Source of the DNA: Sclerotinia nivalis
Lineage: Eukaryota; Ascomycota; Leotiomycetes; Helotiales; Sclerotiniaceae
Direction: 5' to 3'
NCBI GenBank assembly: GCA_029531795.1
Contig: JAPEIS010000008.1
Coordinates: 248,001 to 312,000 of the forward strand
Length of the DNA: 64,000 nt
A program made the translations under genes and the position numbers. Position 1 is the first letter of the stretch. The number at the start of each line of letters is the position of its first letter. Shown piece by piece: positions 1 through 10,053 of this stretch. The notes under the pieces are model-generated. The model ran no database searches and had not been told where the DNA came from. It saw only the letters and a list, made by a program, of their open reading frames with translations.

Positions 1-1038
1 TCAACTTCCTCTCGAAGGCGCGCCCATACTTCGGGATGCCGAGACAACAGGAACATAGTATTGCTTAAAACTATTCCCGTCGTGTCTTGGGTCACTAACA
101 TACCTTGAATGATTTGCGAGCGAATCTCGCCCTGGCTCTTTCCGCGCAATACTAAGTTCTCGAGGAGACTTAAAGCAGACTCCTCTGACTTTGAGACACT
201 TGATTTCTCCAGTGCCTTGGTAACATGATGATCCACAAATGAATGCACTATCTTGCACGATTCTTTCCATTTCTTACTTAGTAGAGATATGCCGCGTCCA
301 AACTTCCCAAACGCTAATCGTACGCCCATCCAACCCTGTGCAGTATCGAATGCGTCCTCAAAAGTATGCATATCCACCGGAGAATCTCCCGAGTATAATG
401 TTACAAGACGCTTGCCGAACAAGAATTGTAGTGATAGATCTAGGAACTGTAGTTTATCAATGTATATCCAGTTTTGAGTCTAAGTCGAAGCTCACCAGTG
501 CGTTGAAAATCGGGGCCAGATCTAAAGTCTCCCCTTTCGATTGCAAGTCTTGTATGTACTGTTCGTAGGCCTCACCGAGGAGTTTTAGATTAACTGTATT
601 GGCCTCGGTCAAAGTTGAAGCAAATAAAGCTCGATGACTCCGCCATTCTTCGCCATCCCTAGTAACGAAGCCTCTCCCACAAAAAGGTTCCATAGCATCA
701 GCTCTGCCTGTACCCCATTCTTTCCAATGTGTTCCATAAATGGCTTTCAGATTATCTGGATGCGCAGTATAAATGGTGGTTCGCCCAAGACGTAAAGCCT
801 GAAATGTCTTGCCGTAAATATCATGCTGCTTCGCATGAGTCTCTAAAATCTTGTGCTGCTTGAGTATCTTAAGAGACTCCCTAAATAGATCCAAGCCGAA
901 GAAGGGGTCAACGGATGGTAACTTTGGAGGTGGTTGGCATTCCACAGGTATTTTTTCTCTCAACTTCCATGTTGTATAACTCTGATAACAGACAATAACT
1001 GAAAATAACAATAGGACATCAATAAGAAAGTTTGGCAT
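1..1038 (-). CDS. Cytochrome P450, CYP52-like (partial, C-terminus outside window)
   Basis: N-terminal two thirds of a microsomal P450; the 3' part with the heme-binding Cys lies beyond the left edge. Exon 1 is 1038-496 and exon 2 is 446-1; the 49-bp intron (447-495) has GTGAG and ACAG ends and keeps the frame. The start follows from an immediate hydrophobic membrane anchor (residues 3-20), then the proline-rich hinge (PPPKLPSVDP). Further on are the C-helix WRSHR, the LFLDLSLQFLFGKRL-type stretch and the I-helix core VTQDTTG near residue 300, with HPEVWARLREEV after it. This pattern fits clan CYP52 (alkane/fatty-acid hydroxylases and related secondary-metabolism P450s). An oxidation role next to UstYa and methyltransferase genes is inference. 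Confidence 0.88.
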
Positions 1039-1533
1039 AACTGATAGTGTTTGCTACGCATGTGGTTTGAGAATTTATTTTTGATTTGGATGACATAGCT
1101 TGTGGCATCTATAGGTACGGGGGCATTTGTTTGTGTGACTGCAGATTTATAACTTTGGCAAACGGAGCCGACTTCACGTGCTTTTATGTCGTTCATTGGT
1201 TCTCGTCTCTACTATGATGTAGAAAGGAGTAGCTCCGATTGGACATTGTAGTCACTGCTATGAATGGGGTCAATGCGGAATAACATCCGAGAAGTGATGG
1301 AGTTATATTGTTTCAAAACTACATGAGCAAAATCTCTTGGCCGCCAAATGCCGAAGCTCGATGCTGCATGAAATTTCAATCTCGCGTTCTCATCCATAAC
1401 AATGCCATCAAATCAAAATAATTGTAACAATACACCCTTTACAAGTCGTCATTTTCCACTTCCGGATCTCGAAGCTCAGTTCCACAGTGCCGGACTCCTA
1501 TGTGAATCCCTATCTGACTCAATCTATCCAGTT
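1039..1533. other. Intergenic, upstream of the P450
   Basis: Holds the promoter side of the P450 and the 3' flank of the small secreted-protein gene. Short open frames are present but have no codon or domain signal. I see no repeat. Confidence 0.5.
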
Positions 1534-1833
1534 CTAAGTAGTGTTTGAGTCTTCGTAAGCTGCAACGAGGAGCCCATTTTCATCAACGCCGTTGTCAGGC
1601 CATCTGACATATTCATCGCCATCTACCATGAGTTTAGCACAAGTATGCTCCATGGTTGAAAAGAAATTTCACGAACCCGTGGCTCGAATAATGAAGGAGT
1701 CTTTCAAGATTGATGTTAGCGGAGTAAAATGTCAGTTGTGTGATCTATGTATCTTACCAATATCGCCTAGAGGGGCAGCGATGGCGATAAGTCCAAGACA
1801 TAAAACTACGAGTTGGTAGAAAGTAGCGCGCAT
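1534..1833 (-). pseudogene. Small secreted protein gene, possibly broken by an in-frame TGA
   Basis: Exon 1 (1833-1758) encodes a textbook signal peptide: MRATF, a hydrophobic core and a small-residue AIAAP cleavage region. A 57-bp intron (1701-1757, GTAAG/AAAG) leads to exon 2 (1700-1534). The joined frame runs 80 codons to TAG, with a natural-looking acidic C-terminal part that includes HTCAKLMVDGDEYVRWPDNG. However, codon 36 is TGA, following TCG. A single T-to-C change there would give CGA (Arg) and an open frame. Read literally, the product is only 35 aa. An alternative acceptor near 1614 would bypass the TGA with a different C-terminus, so the break is not certain. No homologue is recognised. 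It may be an effector-like or orphan protein. Confidence 0.45.
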
Positions 1834-2594
1834 TTTGCTTTAGGTTTCTTCGATTAAGTCGAGTCTGAAATGTGTTGGACGGAATGCCGATAGGTATGTG
1901 GGTCTAGTCAGTTATTTTGTAGTTCGGCAGCCCTGGGATCATCTGTATCTCCATGTTCAAATCAGTTCCTCGGATATTTCCCAGAATATTGGATGATGAC
2001 AAGGAGCAGAAAGCTTCGCCTTCCACATGCATAAGTGCCGAGTACCATTTATGATGGTTCTGCCCTACGAGGTTGTTTGTGCATATTGGTTAATTTCCCC
2101 TAGTTTCATCTCCTTTCCCCCGTGAAAAAAGCCTTATCGGTTTCCCCCTCATCTTTATCTCAACTTTGGTCGTACAAGTGTCGGACATTTATCGTTTCCG
2201 CAGGTATTTTCTACGGTTTCGCATTTAGCCGGTGACCAAAAGCAGGTTCGGTATCGATTTTATTGGATATCAATGTTCCTTTTCAGCTGCTTGCTGTCGA
2301 GCATCTTCCGGTGTCAATGTTCCCCTCATCGTTCGCGGGGATGTCATCGGGTGTTGAATTCTCGATAATCCTTGGCTAAAAGTGAGCAAAGCACTGAAGC
2401 CTACTACTACCTAGACAATCATACGATGTACTTGATGTAACAGCCCTGATACTACGGTGCAATGCAATTTTATCTGATTATGCTGAGCTAGAGTCGCCGA
2501 TATGTGATGTATACGTACCTAGCTCAAATTAAATATGTGCAGTCACTCAATGTCAAATTCTAGCAAACGAAACATATTCCATGATCACAACACA
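1834..2594. other. Intergenic between divergent genes
   Basis: Shared upstream region of the small secreted-protein gene (-) and the first UstYa gene (+). A pyrimidine-rich stretch lies at about 2095-2155. No gene or repeat is recognised. Confidence 0.5.
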
Positions 2595-3489
2595 ATGTCA
2601 TCAGAATATAAACCATTTTTATCCAACGAAGAAAGATCAGAAAATGAAGATTCTAGGAATAGACCTGATAATCCAGATGTAACTTGGTGGCTCATTTTCT
2701 TACATCTTTCACTTATCTCACTATATACTATCATTTTTATATTCGCCATTCGCCGAACAGCTTCCAACACATCGACTTCAGTCCATCGTATGCTTCCTCA
2801 CTTTCCTATCACAACCAGGTGCTAACTTACCTTCTACTTAGCTATATCGGGATTGAAGATTCAGTATGTTCCAATTGCTCCTCCCGATCTTCCATCATCA
2901 CCTTACGCTGGACCACCAAGTGACTCAGTTGACCAAGCATGGCATGATCTATTGAAAGATATGAACATACGGGCCACAGCCGAGGAACTAGAAAAGAGCA
3001 ATCAAAAGTCCATATCTCTACCAGAAGGTGGTGGATATATGGCTTGGATTGGAGCTCATCATCAGCTACATTGCATTGCAAGTCTTGCCTCAATTATGAC
3101 TTAGAATGAATAAGCAACTAACAAGTCGACAGAAAATGCTTCGACGCTGGAACTATCGAGATCATTACTATCCCAACATTACAGACCCAACAATAGAACA
3201 TTGGAATGTCCATGCAGGTAATCATTTGTTTTCAATCTTCATTTGAAAGGTGATATTGACTTATTTAGATCACTGTTTCGATGTTCTACGCAGTGCAGTC
3301 ATGTGTCAAGGCGATACAACACTCACAACTTTCGGATGGGACAAATTGTCAAAGCCACAACCGCACGTAAAAGCAACAGAGCATCGGTGCATAGATTGGG
3401 ATGCACTAATGGATTCTCTCGCAGATCGTGTTGTGGGTGAAGCAGAAATGGCTGCGCTTGTCAATCCGAGATTGGAAGGAAGTGCATGA
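2595..3489 (+). CDS. UstYa family (DUF3328) protein A
   Basis: Four exons: 2595-2787, 2842-3077, 3133-3217 and 3269-3489 (244 aa). Introns are 54, 55 and 51 bp. The second has a GC donor (GCAAGT) and an ordinary AG acceptor, and the frame only works with that choice. A short cytosolic N-terminus leads to one TM segment (about residues 31-52, WWLIFLHLSLIS...). The two family signatures follow: HQLHC at about 138-142, and HC-x3-LR-x4-MC at about 173-183. UstYa-type proteins are oxidases that build cyclised fungal RiPPs and other products; the paired His/Cys motifs are the proposed metal-binding or catalytic residues. The 2595 start is preferred over in-frame ATGs at 2535 and 2550 because MSSEYKP is the usual family beginning. 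It converges with UstYa gene B. Confidence 0.93.
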
Positions 3490-3986
3490 TCGGGATAGAG
3501 CTCGGAACCGTTGCATTGTGGTTATTTTATATACGACAGTGTTAATGAAAAACAAATCCCCTTTGACGCTTTCTGTACTATATTTGACACGGTTCCTTCA
3601 ACGTCTATCGCGCGGCATGTTATCTTCGGTGGATTTGCTAGAGCTTAACAAGGGTCCGGAGCTTATAGTAACACGAATCAACTATGTAACTATATACAAT
3701 TCCATCTCCCATATCCTAGCATACAGTGGGGTATCAATGGACTCATAATCTCTCAACTCATTTTCTTCTGCATATGTTCGCAAGCCGCTGGAGTTTTGAG
3801 ATTGGCTTTCAACACTTGTCTTACCCACTACTTAGCAATGCAACTATCATACAAATTTCGTCCTAATGCTACTCTCCTGTCTAGTAATCGTACAAGCTCA
3901 GCTACTCACGATTTTCTCTCAACATCCTTCCAGACATTATCTTCAACATCAAGTCACTCCACATGATCTTCTCCTATCTCTAACTC
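3490..3986. other. Intergenic between convergent UstYa genes
   Basis: This is the 3' space between the two UstYa-like genes. I looked here for a RiPP precursor (signal peptide plus repeated cores with KR sites) and saw none. Confidence 0.5.
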
Positions 3987-4993
3987 TCACCCCTCACGGT
4001 CCAACCTCTGCCTCTCCCCGACCCACTCCTGCAATTCTCCCCAGTTCGTACACATGTGCTCAGTATCCCAGCCCGTTACACCCTAAATCTTCTCGTCAGC
4101 AATAGATCTTCCGTGTTATCCATCCCATTTTCCCCGAATTGTTGAACCATGAGAAGGTTCACATCAACCCCAAAATTGTGAATTTGCTTAAGGTCTGAGA
4201 CGGGCAGACTTACCTTCAACTCGGGATTCACTTTCTCAATACTACTATCCCCGCAACACATCAAACTCTGTCTTAAAAAATCAAGACAATGCCTCATATG
4301 GCTTCTTCGCATATGAGGCTCTAGCTCTTCTTCAAGAAGTAATGTCCCAGTTGTCGCGGCGTGGTTGTTGAGATAATATATGTGGCGTATTCCATCCTAT
4401 GTCACCATCAACTTTCCATTATTTAAACTTCAAAAAGCTAAGCAAAGAAGAGATTTCAAGGCTGAGCAAATATGCGAACGGAATTAGGAGAGGGAAAAAG
4501 ATCTTCCTACCAAACAATGCAACTGATGCAGAACACTCAAAGTAGCTCTACCTCCTTCTACATAAGGATGATTGAAAAATTCTCCATTACCTTTCCCCGG
4601 AAATAATCCATCCCAGGCAGTATCTGTGGCGCTAGATGGCGGGTATGAGAATCTGCGATTGTAGGAGAAGGTATATGGTTCTTTAGTAACTATACGTCGG
4701 CTTTCAGCTTTGCGCAACTATTCAGAAGATGAAGAGAATGGAAACTCACACTGAGGTCCCGCAGGATTGAGGACGGTAGATTGTGTGTTTAAGAGTCTTG
4801 CAAAGACGAAACCTAGAGCACCAGATGCGAAACACGCCGTGAGAATGAATAGGATATTCCATTTTGACTTTCCCTCTTCATACTTAACACTCACGTGTTG
4901 TTTCGCTTCTTCATCAGGACCGGCTGTGACGGGTGTGTAAAGAGGGATTCTGGTAATCAGTGGAAACCACATGGTGCCAAGAAGTTTGAACAT
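3987..4993 (-). CDS. UstYa family (DUF3328) protein B
   Basis: Four exons: 4993-4750, 4707-4511, 4396-4214 and 4082-3987 (239 aa). Introns are 42, 114 and 131 bp, all GT-AG. A cytosolic N-terminus of about 44 residues leads to one TM helix (residues 45-65, WNILFILTACFASGALG...). Then come HQLHC (about 141-145), ending exon 2 exactly as in gene A, and HC-x2-FLRQ-x2-MCCGD (about 182-193). The tail has the family-typical GVTGWDTEHMCTNW. Both signature motifs are intact, so the protein should be a functional UstYa-type oxidase. It forms a convergent pair with gene A. In known clusters such pairs act together on one peptide or polyketide scaffold. Extending the start upstream to 5212 adds residues with no family support, so 4993 is chosen. 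Confidence 0.92.
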
Positions 4994-6612
4994 ATTTGTG
5001 CGTGACTCTACTACACAATGAAGTAGATCGACTGGTATAATAATATTACAGTATAGAATGATAAGGCAGTTCTCCAAATAATCCACAGATAGTTCTTTGG
5101 TACTATGGACTGCTCGTGGAGAGCGGCACGGGTTACAGCATGCACGAATACGGAGATGGCGTGTTTGACTCGATGCTAGAGTCCAATACTGGACGTGGAA
5201 TATCTGCAACATCTGGTGCGCGCAACATTTCCAGCACGAGCTAGAAGAAATCGTACGACCGCCAATTAATATCTTTATCGTCTTGGTTTCTTGGCGGGTT
5301 GTACGTGTGCAACATTAGACGTGATGAGTGCATAACCATATAACTGACTCAATTTCTTTATCTCCAACATTTTAATGGGCATTATCTCCGAAAATCTTGA
5401 ATATTTGATGGACTTAATATTCACTCACTATAGTCACTATTGCTCTAGGATGAAGAGGCTTCAGCCGAGCTTTTACAGATAGATACTCAAGAAATACGCC
5501 ATGCGCCGGGGATTAAATGCACCTTTAAATTTCCCGAAACTCTCCGACTCGGAAGAAGGGAGGAACCAGGGAGGAACCGGGGTTCCGCAATTCTTTTCAG
5601 CCCGCCCGAAGTGACATCCTGTAAGCACTTTAGCGACTGGAGTCCTCAAATTCCCGACTTGGAAAATTATCATCAGGTCTCCAAGCCCAATTCTACCGTC
5701 TCGTCCTTCTGCACCCGTGGTATGATTTAGTGTTTGAAGCTATAATCAAGGCTGAGATAAATAGGCATGAAGGATAAGATGAGGGGAAAACATATGATGT
5801 TTGCTGTTTAAATTAGATTGTAAGTTAAATGTTAGGTTGTGATGTTGCACAACAGATAGATGGATGGGATAGGTCACCATATCATTGGCGATTTATGCGA
5901 AAATATGTAGGGCGGAGATTGGTTGGAGAGGAGTAATGTAGATGTGCTTATGGTACCACACGAAGGAATGGCGGGTAATATTGGATATACTCCGGCGCGT
6001 TCCTTGGAGGAGGATTAGAAGGTATGAGGAGTTTTGGAGAAGGACAAAAGGATTTCGATAAGACAGATAGCGGGAGGATCATGAAGCTTAAATGTACACA
6101 GTTACCATATCCACTCAATGATGTAACTAAGGAGAATAAACACCTCGAACTAGGGGCTTATATCTACAACCAGCAAGGACCCGTGCTAGTAATCCAGTAA
6201 CACAAATATGGCCACAAATTTTAGAATCGCGTGTCTACCCGGTCTACGCCCAATATTTCACGCCTCACTTCTTGGAATACACAAAGAGCATGCAATGGAA
6301 ACGTGTAAAGTCCGAGTCGTTGCATTCATCCCATTGAAGAATCTTGCAGCTCAGCCGTTTCCACATTTTGTCCCTCACGATTCTGTAGGTACCCAGCCAT
6401 GCGTCCAGAAACACGGTAAGTTCCAGTACCTAGGTAATTACTGGTATGTAGTACGACACTCGTCGGCGCTCCAGATAATGAACCGGTCATATTTGTAAAA
6501 ATATCCCCACTCGAGTCCACAGGTATCATGCATTTTGAACAATAGTTGGACATCTAATTCGTGATATCTCCAACCAACTTTCCAAGGACAACCGAAGTTT
6601 CTTTTCCCAATT
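4994..6612. other. Intergenic between divergent genes
   Basis: 1.6 kb between UstYa gene B (-) and the receptor-like gene (+). A near-direct repeat of GGGAGGAACC occurs at about 5560-5582. A 96-codon open frame at 6208-6498 has no recognisable features. I see no gene I would defend. Confidence 0.45.
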
Positions 6613-7948
6613 ATGGCGATCCCACAAGTTGCTGTTGGCGGCGTAGTCGCAAATGTGATTCTCGCCGTCTTCGCGACCATCATCGTTTCCTTACGATTCT
6701 ACGCGCGGAAAAGAAGTAAGCTGCCCTTAAAATCTGACGATTGGTTGATCCTATTCTGCTTGGTATGTTCAACCCAATGATTCCATTCTCTTCATATATC
6801 CTATTAACGACTTTTGTGTGTTAGGTATGCTCAATTGCATTATGTGTTGAATGCATCTATGCAGCAGCAACTGGACTTCGAGGAGTTCACTTATCGACAC
6901 TGAGTTTCCCAAATATCGAACGGTTCTTTGAGGTCCAATTTGCGGATACCTTGATTTGTCATTTCGTGTATGGACTTATCAAGGTATCGGTGGTGGTGTT
7001 CTATAAACGCATTTTCACCAGTCGGACTTTCAATATTTGTGCGAATATCGTGTTGGGTATGATTTCGGTATATATGATTTTGTCGTTTTTTGTAGGTATT
7101 ACTCCTTTCCATATGGAAGTAGACATACTAATGACATATCACATGCAGCTTTTTCTCTTTTCTGCTCACCCTGTTGCCGCTTACTGGAATACACCACCCG
7201 AATTAATCGGCACTCAATTTATTCTCGATGTCCCAAATCTCGTCATCGCTTGTGCTGCTGTGGATATCTTTCTTGATATAGCAGTTCTAAGTCTTCCTTT
7301 CCTAGTAATTAAGGGTCTGCACATGCCGACCGAGAAGAAATTTTATGTTTCTGGCGTCTTCCTTCTTGGTGCCTTGTAAGAACCCCTTGTTATTTTCACC
7401 CACAGTCGATGTATTGCCAAAACTAAATTACCATAGCTGTCTAATCTCATCTTGCATCAGACTTTACTACTCCGTGAAACTATTCGGAACAAGTACACCT
7501 GATCTCAGTAAGTTCTTCCCCCTTCAGCACACCTCCACCTCCTCATCACATAACCACAACCTAACCACAACCTAACCACCACCCAGAACTCGACGAAGAA
7601 GTCTACCTCTGGGCCCACATCGAAGCCTACGCCTCAACAATAACCGCTTGTCTCCCCTGCCTCGCACCTCTCCTTCGCGGCGGCCGCAACCTCGGCAGTA
7701 TGATCGGCAGCGTACGATCTATATTCTCCATCCGCAGCAAAAACAGTTCCCTATTCCGAAAACAATCTTCTGATTCCACGTCCAACAATATACGAAGTCC
7801 GAACTCCGAAAAAGCACCTTGGAATGAGGACGGACCGACGTCGGTTGTTACGGGCGGAACTAAGGATTTGGAGAGTCAGAAATATCCAAAGGAGAGAATT
7901 TTGGTTGAGAAGAGCTTTGTTTCGGCTGCGGGTTCGGTGGTTAATTGA
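6613..7948 (+). CDS. PTH11-like / rhodopsin-domain integral membrane protein
   Basis: Five exons: 6613-6762, 6825-7091, 7149-7375, 7437-7507 and 7587-7948 (358 aa). The protein opens directly in TM1 (AVGGVVANVILAVFATIIV), followed by SLRFYAR and KSDDWLI, hallmarks of the fungal seven-TM 'rhodopsin domain' family to which PTH11-class receptors are related. Later landmarks are HPVAAYWN, the TM with IACAAVDIFLDIAVLSLP, and RLYYSVKL in the last helices. The cytosolic tail is Ser/Lys rich. Intron 2 (7092-7148) is 57 bp with no in-frame stop, so retention would still give a full-length protein. I spliced it because GTAGGT, TACTAAT and CAG signals are all present. It lacks an obvious Cys-rich CFEM domain. 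The ligand is unknown; plasma-membrane location is inferred. Confidence 0.88.
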
Positions 7949-8581
7949 GGTGTAGTGTTGAGCTGGGGGGTGAGATATGTACTTTCGGAGGTGGAATTTG
8001 GTCGGTTGTAATTGTAAAGGAGAAGGTACATGTGGATAGCTCTATCTTTTCTGTAAAGATTGTATTAAAATTAAATTTTGGCTGTCTCGACATTTGCTTT
8101 GACGTCTTTCGTGATTAATCAATAAAGAAAGTCCTTAATGATTCTCGAATCATAAAGTGATGTCTGTTTCAATGATCAATGATTTGCAACAAACCCCGCA
8201 CCCCGCAATCGAAGCTCTATTCTAGATCCTAACCTCAATACCCAGACTTTTCGATTCATTTAATGTTTCCCATTGTCAAATTACACTACCAATGAGCTCA
8301 AAAGTTGTGATGTCGATTTTCTCAGGCCCCAAGCGCGCGCGTGTATTGTACTGCCATCGATCCCGGCCCACTCGACCTATACCAACACGAGGCTGAGTAG
8401 GGGCGAGACCTAACATATAAATCTTGAAAAACTATTTATAAACTTGGATCAATTAACTCTCCGAGTTATAATTATTTTCTTTCTTTTTGGTTCGTGCAAT
8501 CCAGAAACCTGATCTGATCTCTCCCATTCATTACGGCTTTACAACTATTAATCTCCTCCCACAGGGGACACTTTCAAGATC
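7949..8581. other. Intergenic
   Basis: 3' flank of the receptor gene and promoter of the APH-like gene. AT-rich at 8050-8160, with no gene or repeat recognised. Confidence 0.5.
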
Positions 8582-9985
8582 ATGGCGATCCAGAATTTGG
8601 ATGTAATTCCCCGATTTCCAAAACGACGTGAAATTCAAAAATTATCAGTAAACACCACCGTCACTCTCAATGCCGTACCCGCTCAATCTCCCATTCCACT
8701 TCCCACATCTCCTTCCAAAATCATGACCCTATCCGCCTATTCAAGAGAATTATCACTATGGGGAGTACCCCGCTGGCCATTTGAACCGAAAATGGAACGA
8801 ATACGTACGCTCGTACTAGATCGTTTGGGACTGCGGCCTGATATGCCTTGCGTCGTATCGTTTGATTCGAGAACGGCATTTAGGAAAATCTATAAGATTA
8901 TCATTTATCAGAAGATAGAACTAGAAGACGGCAGAGAAGGGCAAAAAGAGAGGGTATATCACTTGAGTGTTAGATATCCTCTACAAGAAAGTGACGAAAC
9001 GCTGAGTGAAGTGGCCACTATGAAATTTGCACGGAAATCAGGGGTTCCAGCCCCAAGGGTAATCGCTTGGGATGCGGATAGAAGGAACAGACTGGGATTT
9101 GAGTGGATTTTGACGAGGAAGTTGGAGGGTAAATGTCTTAGGGATGAATGGGAAAAACTATTATTTGGACAAAAGGAGAAAGTGGTAAAAAGCATAGCGA
9201 AATACCAAGCAAAACTGTTTGCGACGAATTTTGACGACATTGGAAACCTTTTCGACGAGCAAGATGCGGATGATTATATCACGGACTACCGATACGGTGA
9301 TTTCAATACTTCACATCAAATATCGAAAGAAGTGCGTCCTTTTGTTGGCCGATTGATATCGATAGCGTCAATTAGTGACAAGAAATCATACTGTTCTTTC
9401 CCCGACAGCAGCTCCTATTTGGAAGCTCTTTTGGTACCTATTTGGAAGAAAATATTTACGACATTACGGACCTCGACTAGTGAAGAAGAAATGATCGAAG
9501 CACAAAGCCTTCAGAAGCTTGTTGAAAAGGTTCATGTTAAAATCCTTCAAATATTTCCCGAAACAACTGTATCCACAGTCCTTGTCCACGACGACTTATC
9601 AATGAGAAACATTTTGATTGATGAAATAGGAAATGTAACAGGTATTTTGGGATGGGAAAATGCGATGGTCATGCCGACCTGGAAGGCAACTCAATTTCCG
9701 CAAATTTTGAGTGGTGAGTATACACCTCAGTCAAATACAGGAGGTCAGGAGGATTTTACTGGAAACATGGATGCAAGAATTGAAGCAGTAAGATTGAGAC
9801 GTCTATATGATGGGGAGATGGCAAAGAGGGTGGTCGCTTGGAAAGAAGAGGTCAATCTAGGGAAAACAAAGAGGGAGCTTGAATTTGCATGCAAATTTTC
9901 CAGTATTGAGAGTTGCATGAAGGAAATTGAGAATTGGGTAGATGCACTCGAAACAAATGTACCAATAGCTCTAGTAAAACAATAA
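8582..9985 (+). CDS. Aminoglycoside phosphotransferase (APH/choline kinase-like) family protein
   Basis: Single exon, 467 aa. The fungal APH-like fold shows GVPAPRVIAWD and FEWILTRKLEGK in the N-lobe and hinge region, and the catalytic loop VLVHDDLSMRNILID at about 333-347, with His336, Asp338 and Asn343 in place of the HxDxxxxN motif. The Mg-binding Asp of the following motif (usual form G[IV][IV]DWE) is replaced: the sequence reads GILGWE with Gly357. Fungi carry many such proteins with unknown substrates; with this Asp missing, the protein may be a pseudokinase. The first ATG in the frame is used. Its coding sequence is less GC-rich at the 3' end, but there are no frame breaks. Confidence 0.85.
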   Translation: MAIQNLDVIPRFPKRREIQKLSVNTTVTLNAVPAQSPIPLPTSPSKIMTLSAYSRELSLWGVPRWPFEPKMERIRTLVLDRLGLRPDMPCVVSFDSRTAFRKIYKIIIYQKIELEDGREGQKERVYHLSVRYPLQESDETLSEVATMKFARKSGVPAPRVIAWDADRRNRLGFEWILTRKLEGKCLRDEWEKLLFGQKEKVVKSIAKYQAKLFATNFDDIGNLFDEQDADDYITDYRYGDFNTSHQISKEVRPFVGRLISIASISDKKSYCSFPDSSSYLEALLVPIWKKIFTTLRTSTSEEEMIEAQSLQKLVEKVHVKILQIFPETTVSTVLVHDDLSMRNILIDEIGNVTGILGWENAMVMPTWKATQFPQILSGEYTPQSNTGGQEDFTGNMDARIEAVRLRRLYDGEMAKRVVAWKEEVNLGKTKRELEFACKFSSIESCMKEIENWVDALETNVPIALVKQ

Positions 9986-10053
9986 TTTCAGGTACGTATG
10001 GTGACTTCAGGGACAGGAACCGATGGAATAATAATAATAAATCGCTTTAAAGC

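Noticed and set aside
1534..1833. RiPP precursor for the UstYa genes
   Set aside because: It has a signal peptide, but no repeated cores and no KR processing sites.
3866..4105. Plus-strand frame with a leader-like start between the UstYa genes
   Set aside because: It overlaps the last exon of UstYa gene B in antisense, and its Pro/Ser-rich part is the shadow of that exon.
6208..6498. 96-codon plus-strand frame before the receptor gene
   Set aside because: No domain or signal; lies in the probable promoter/5' UTR of the receptor gene.
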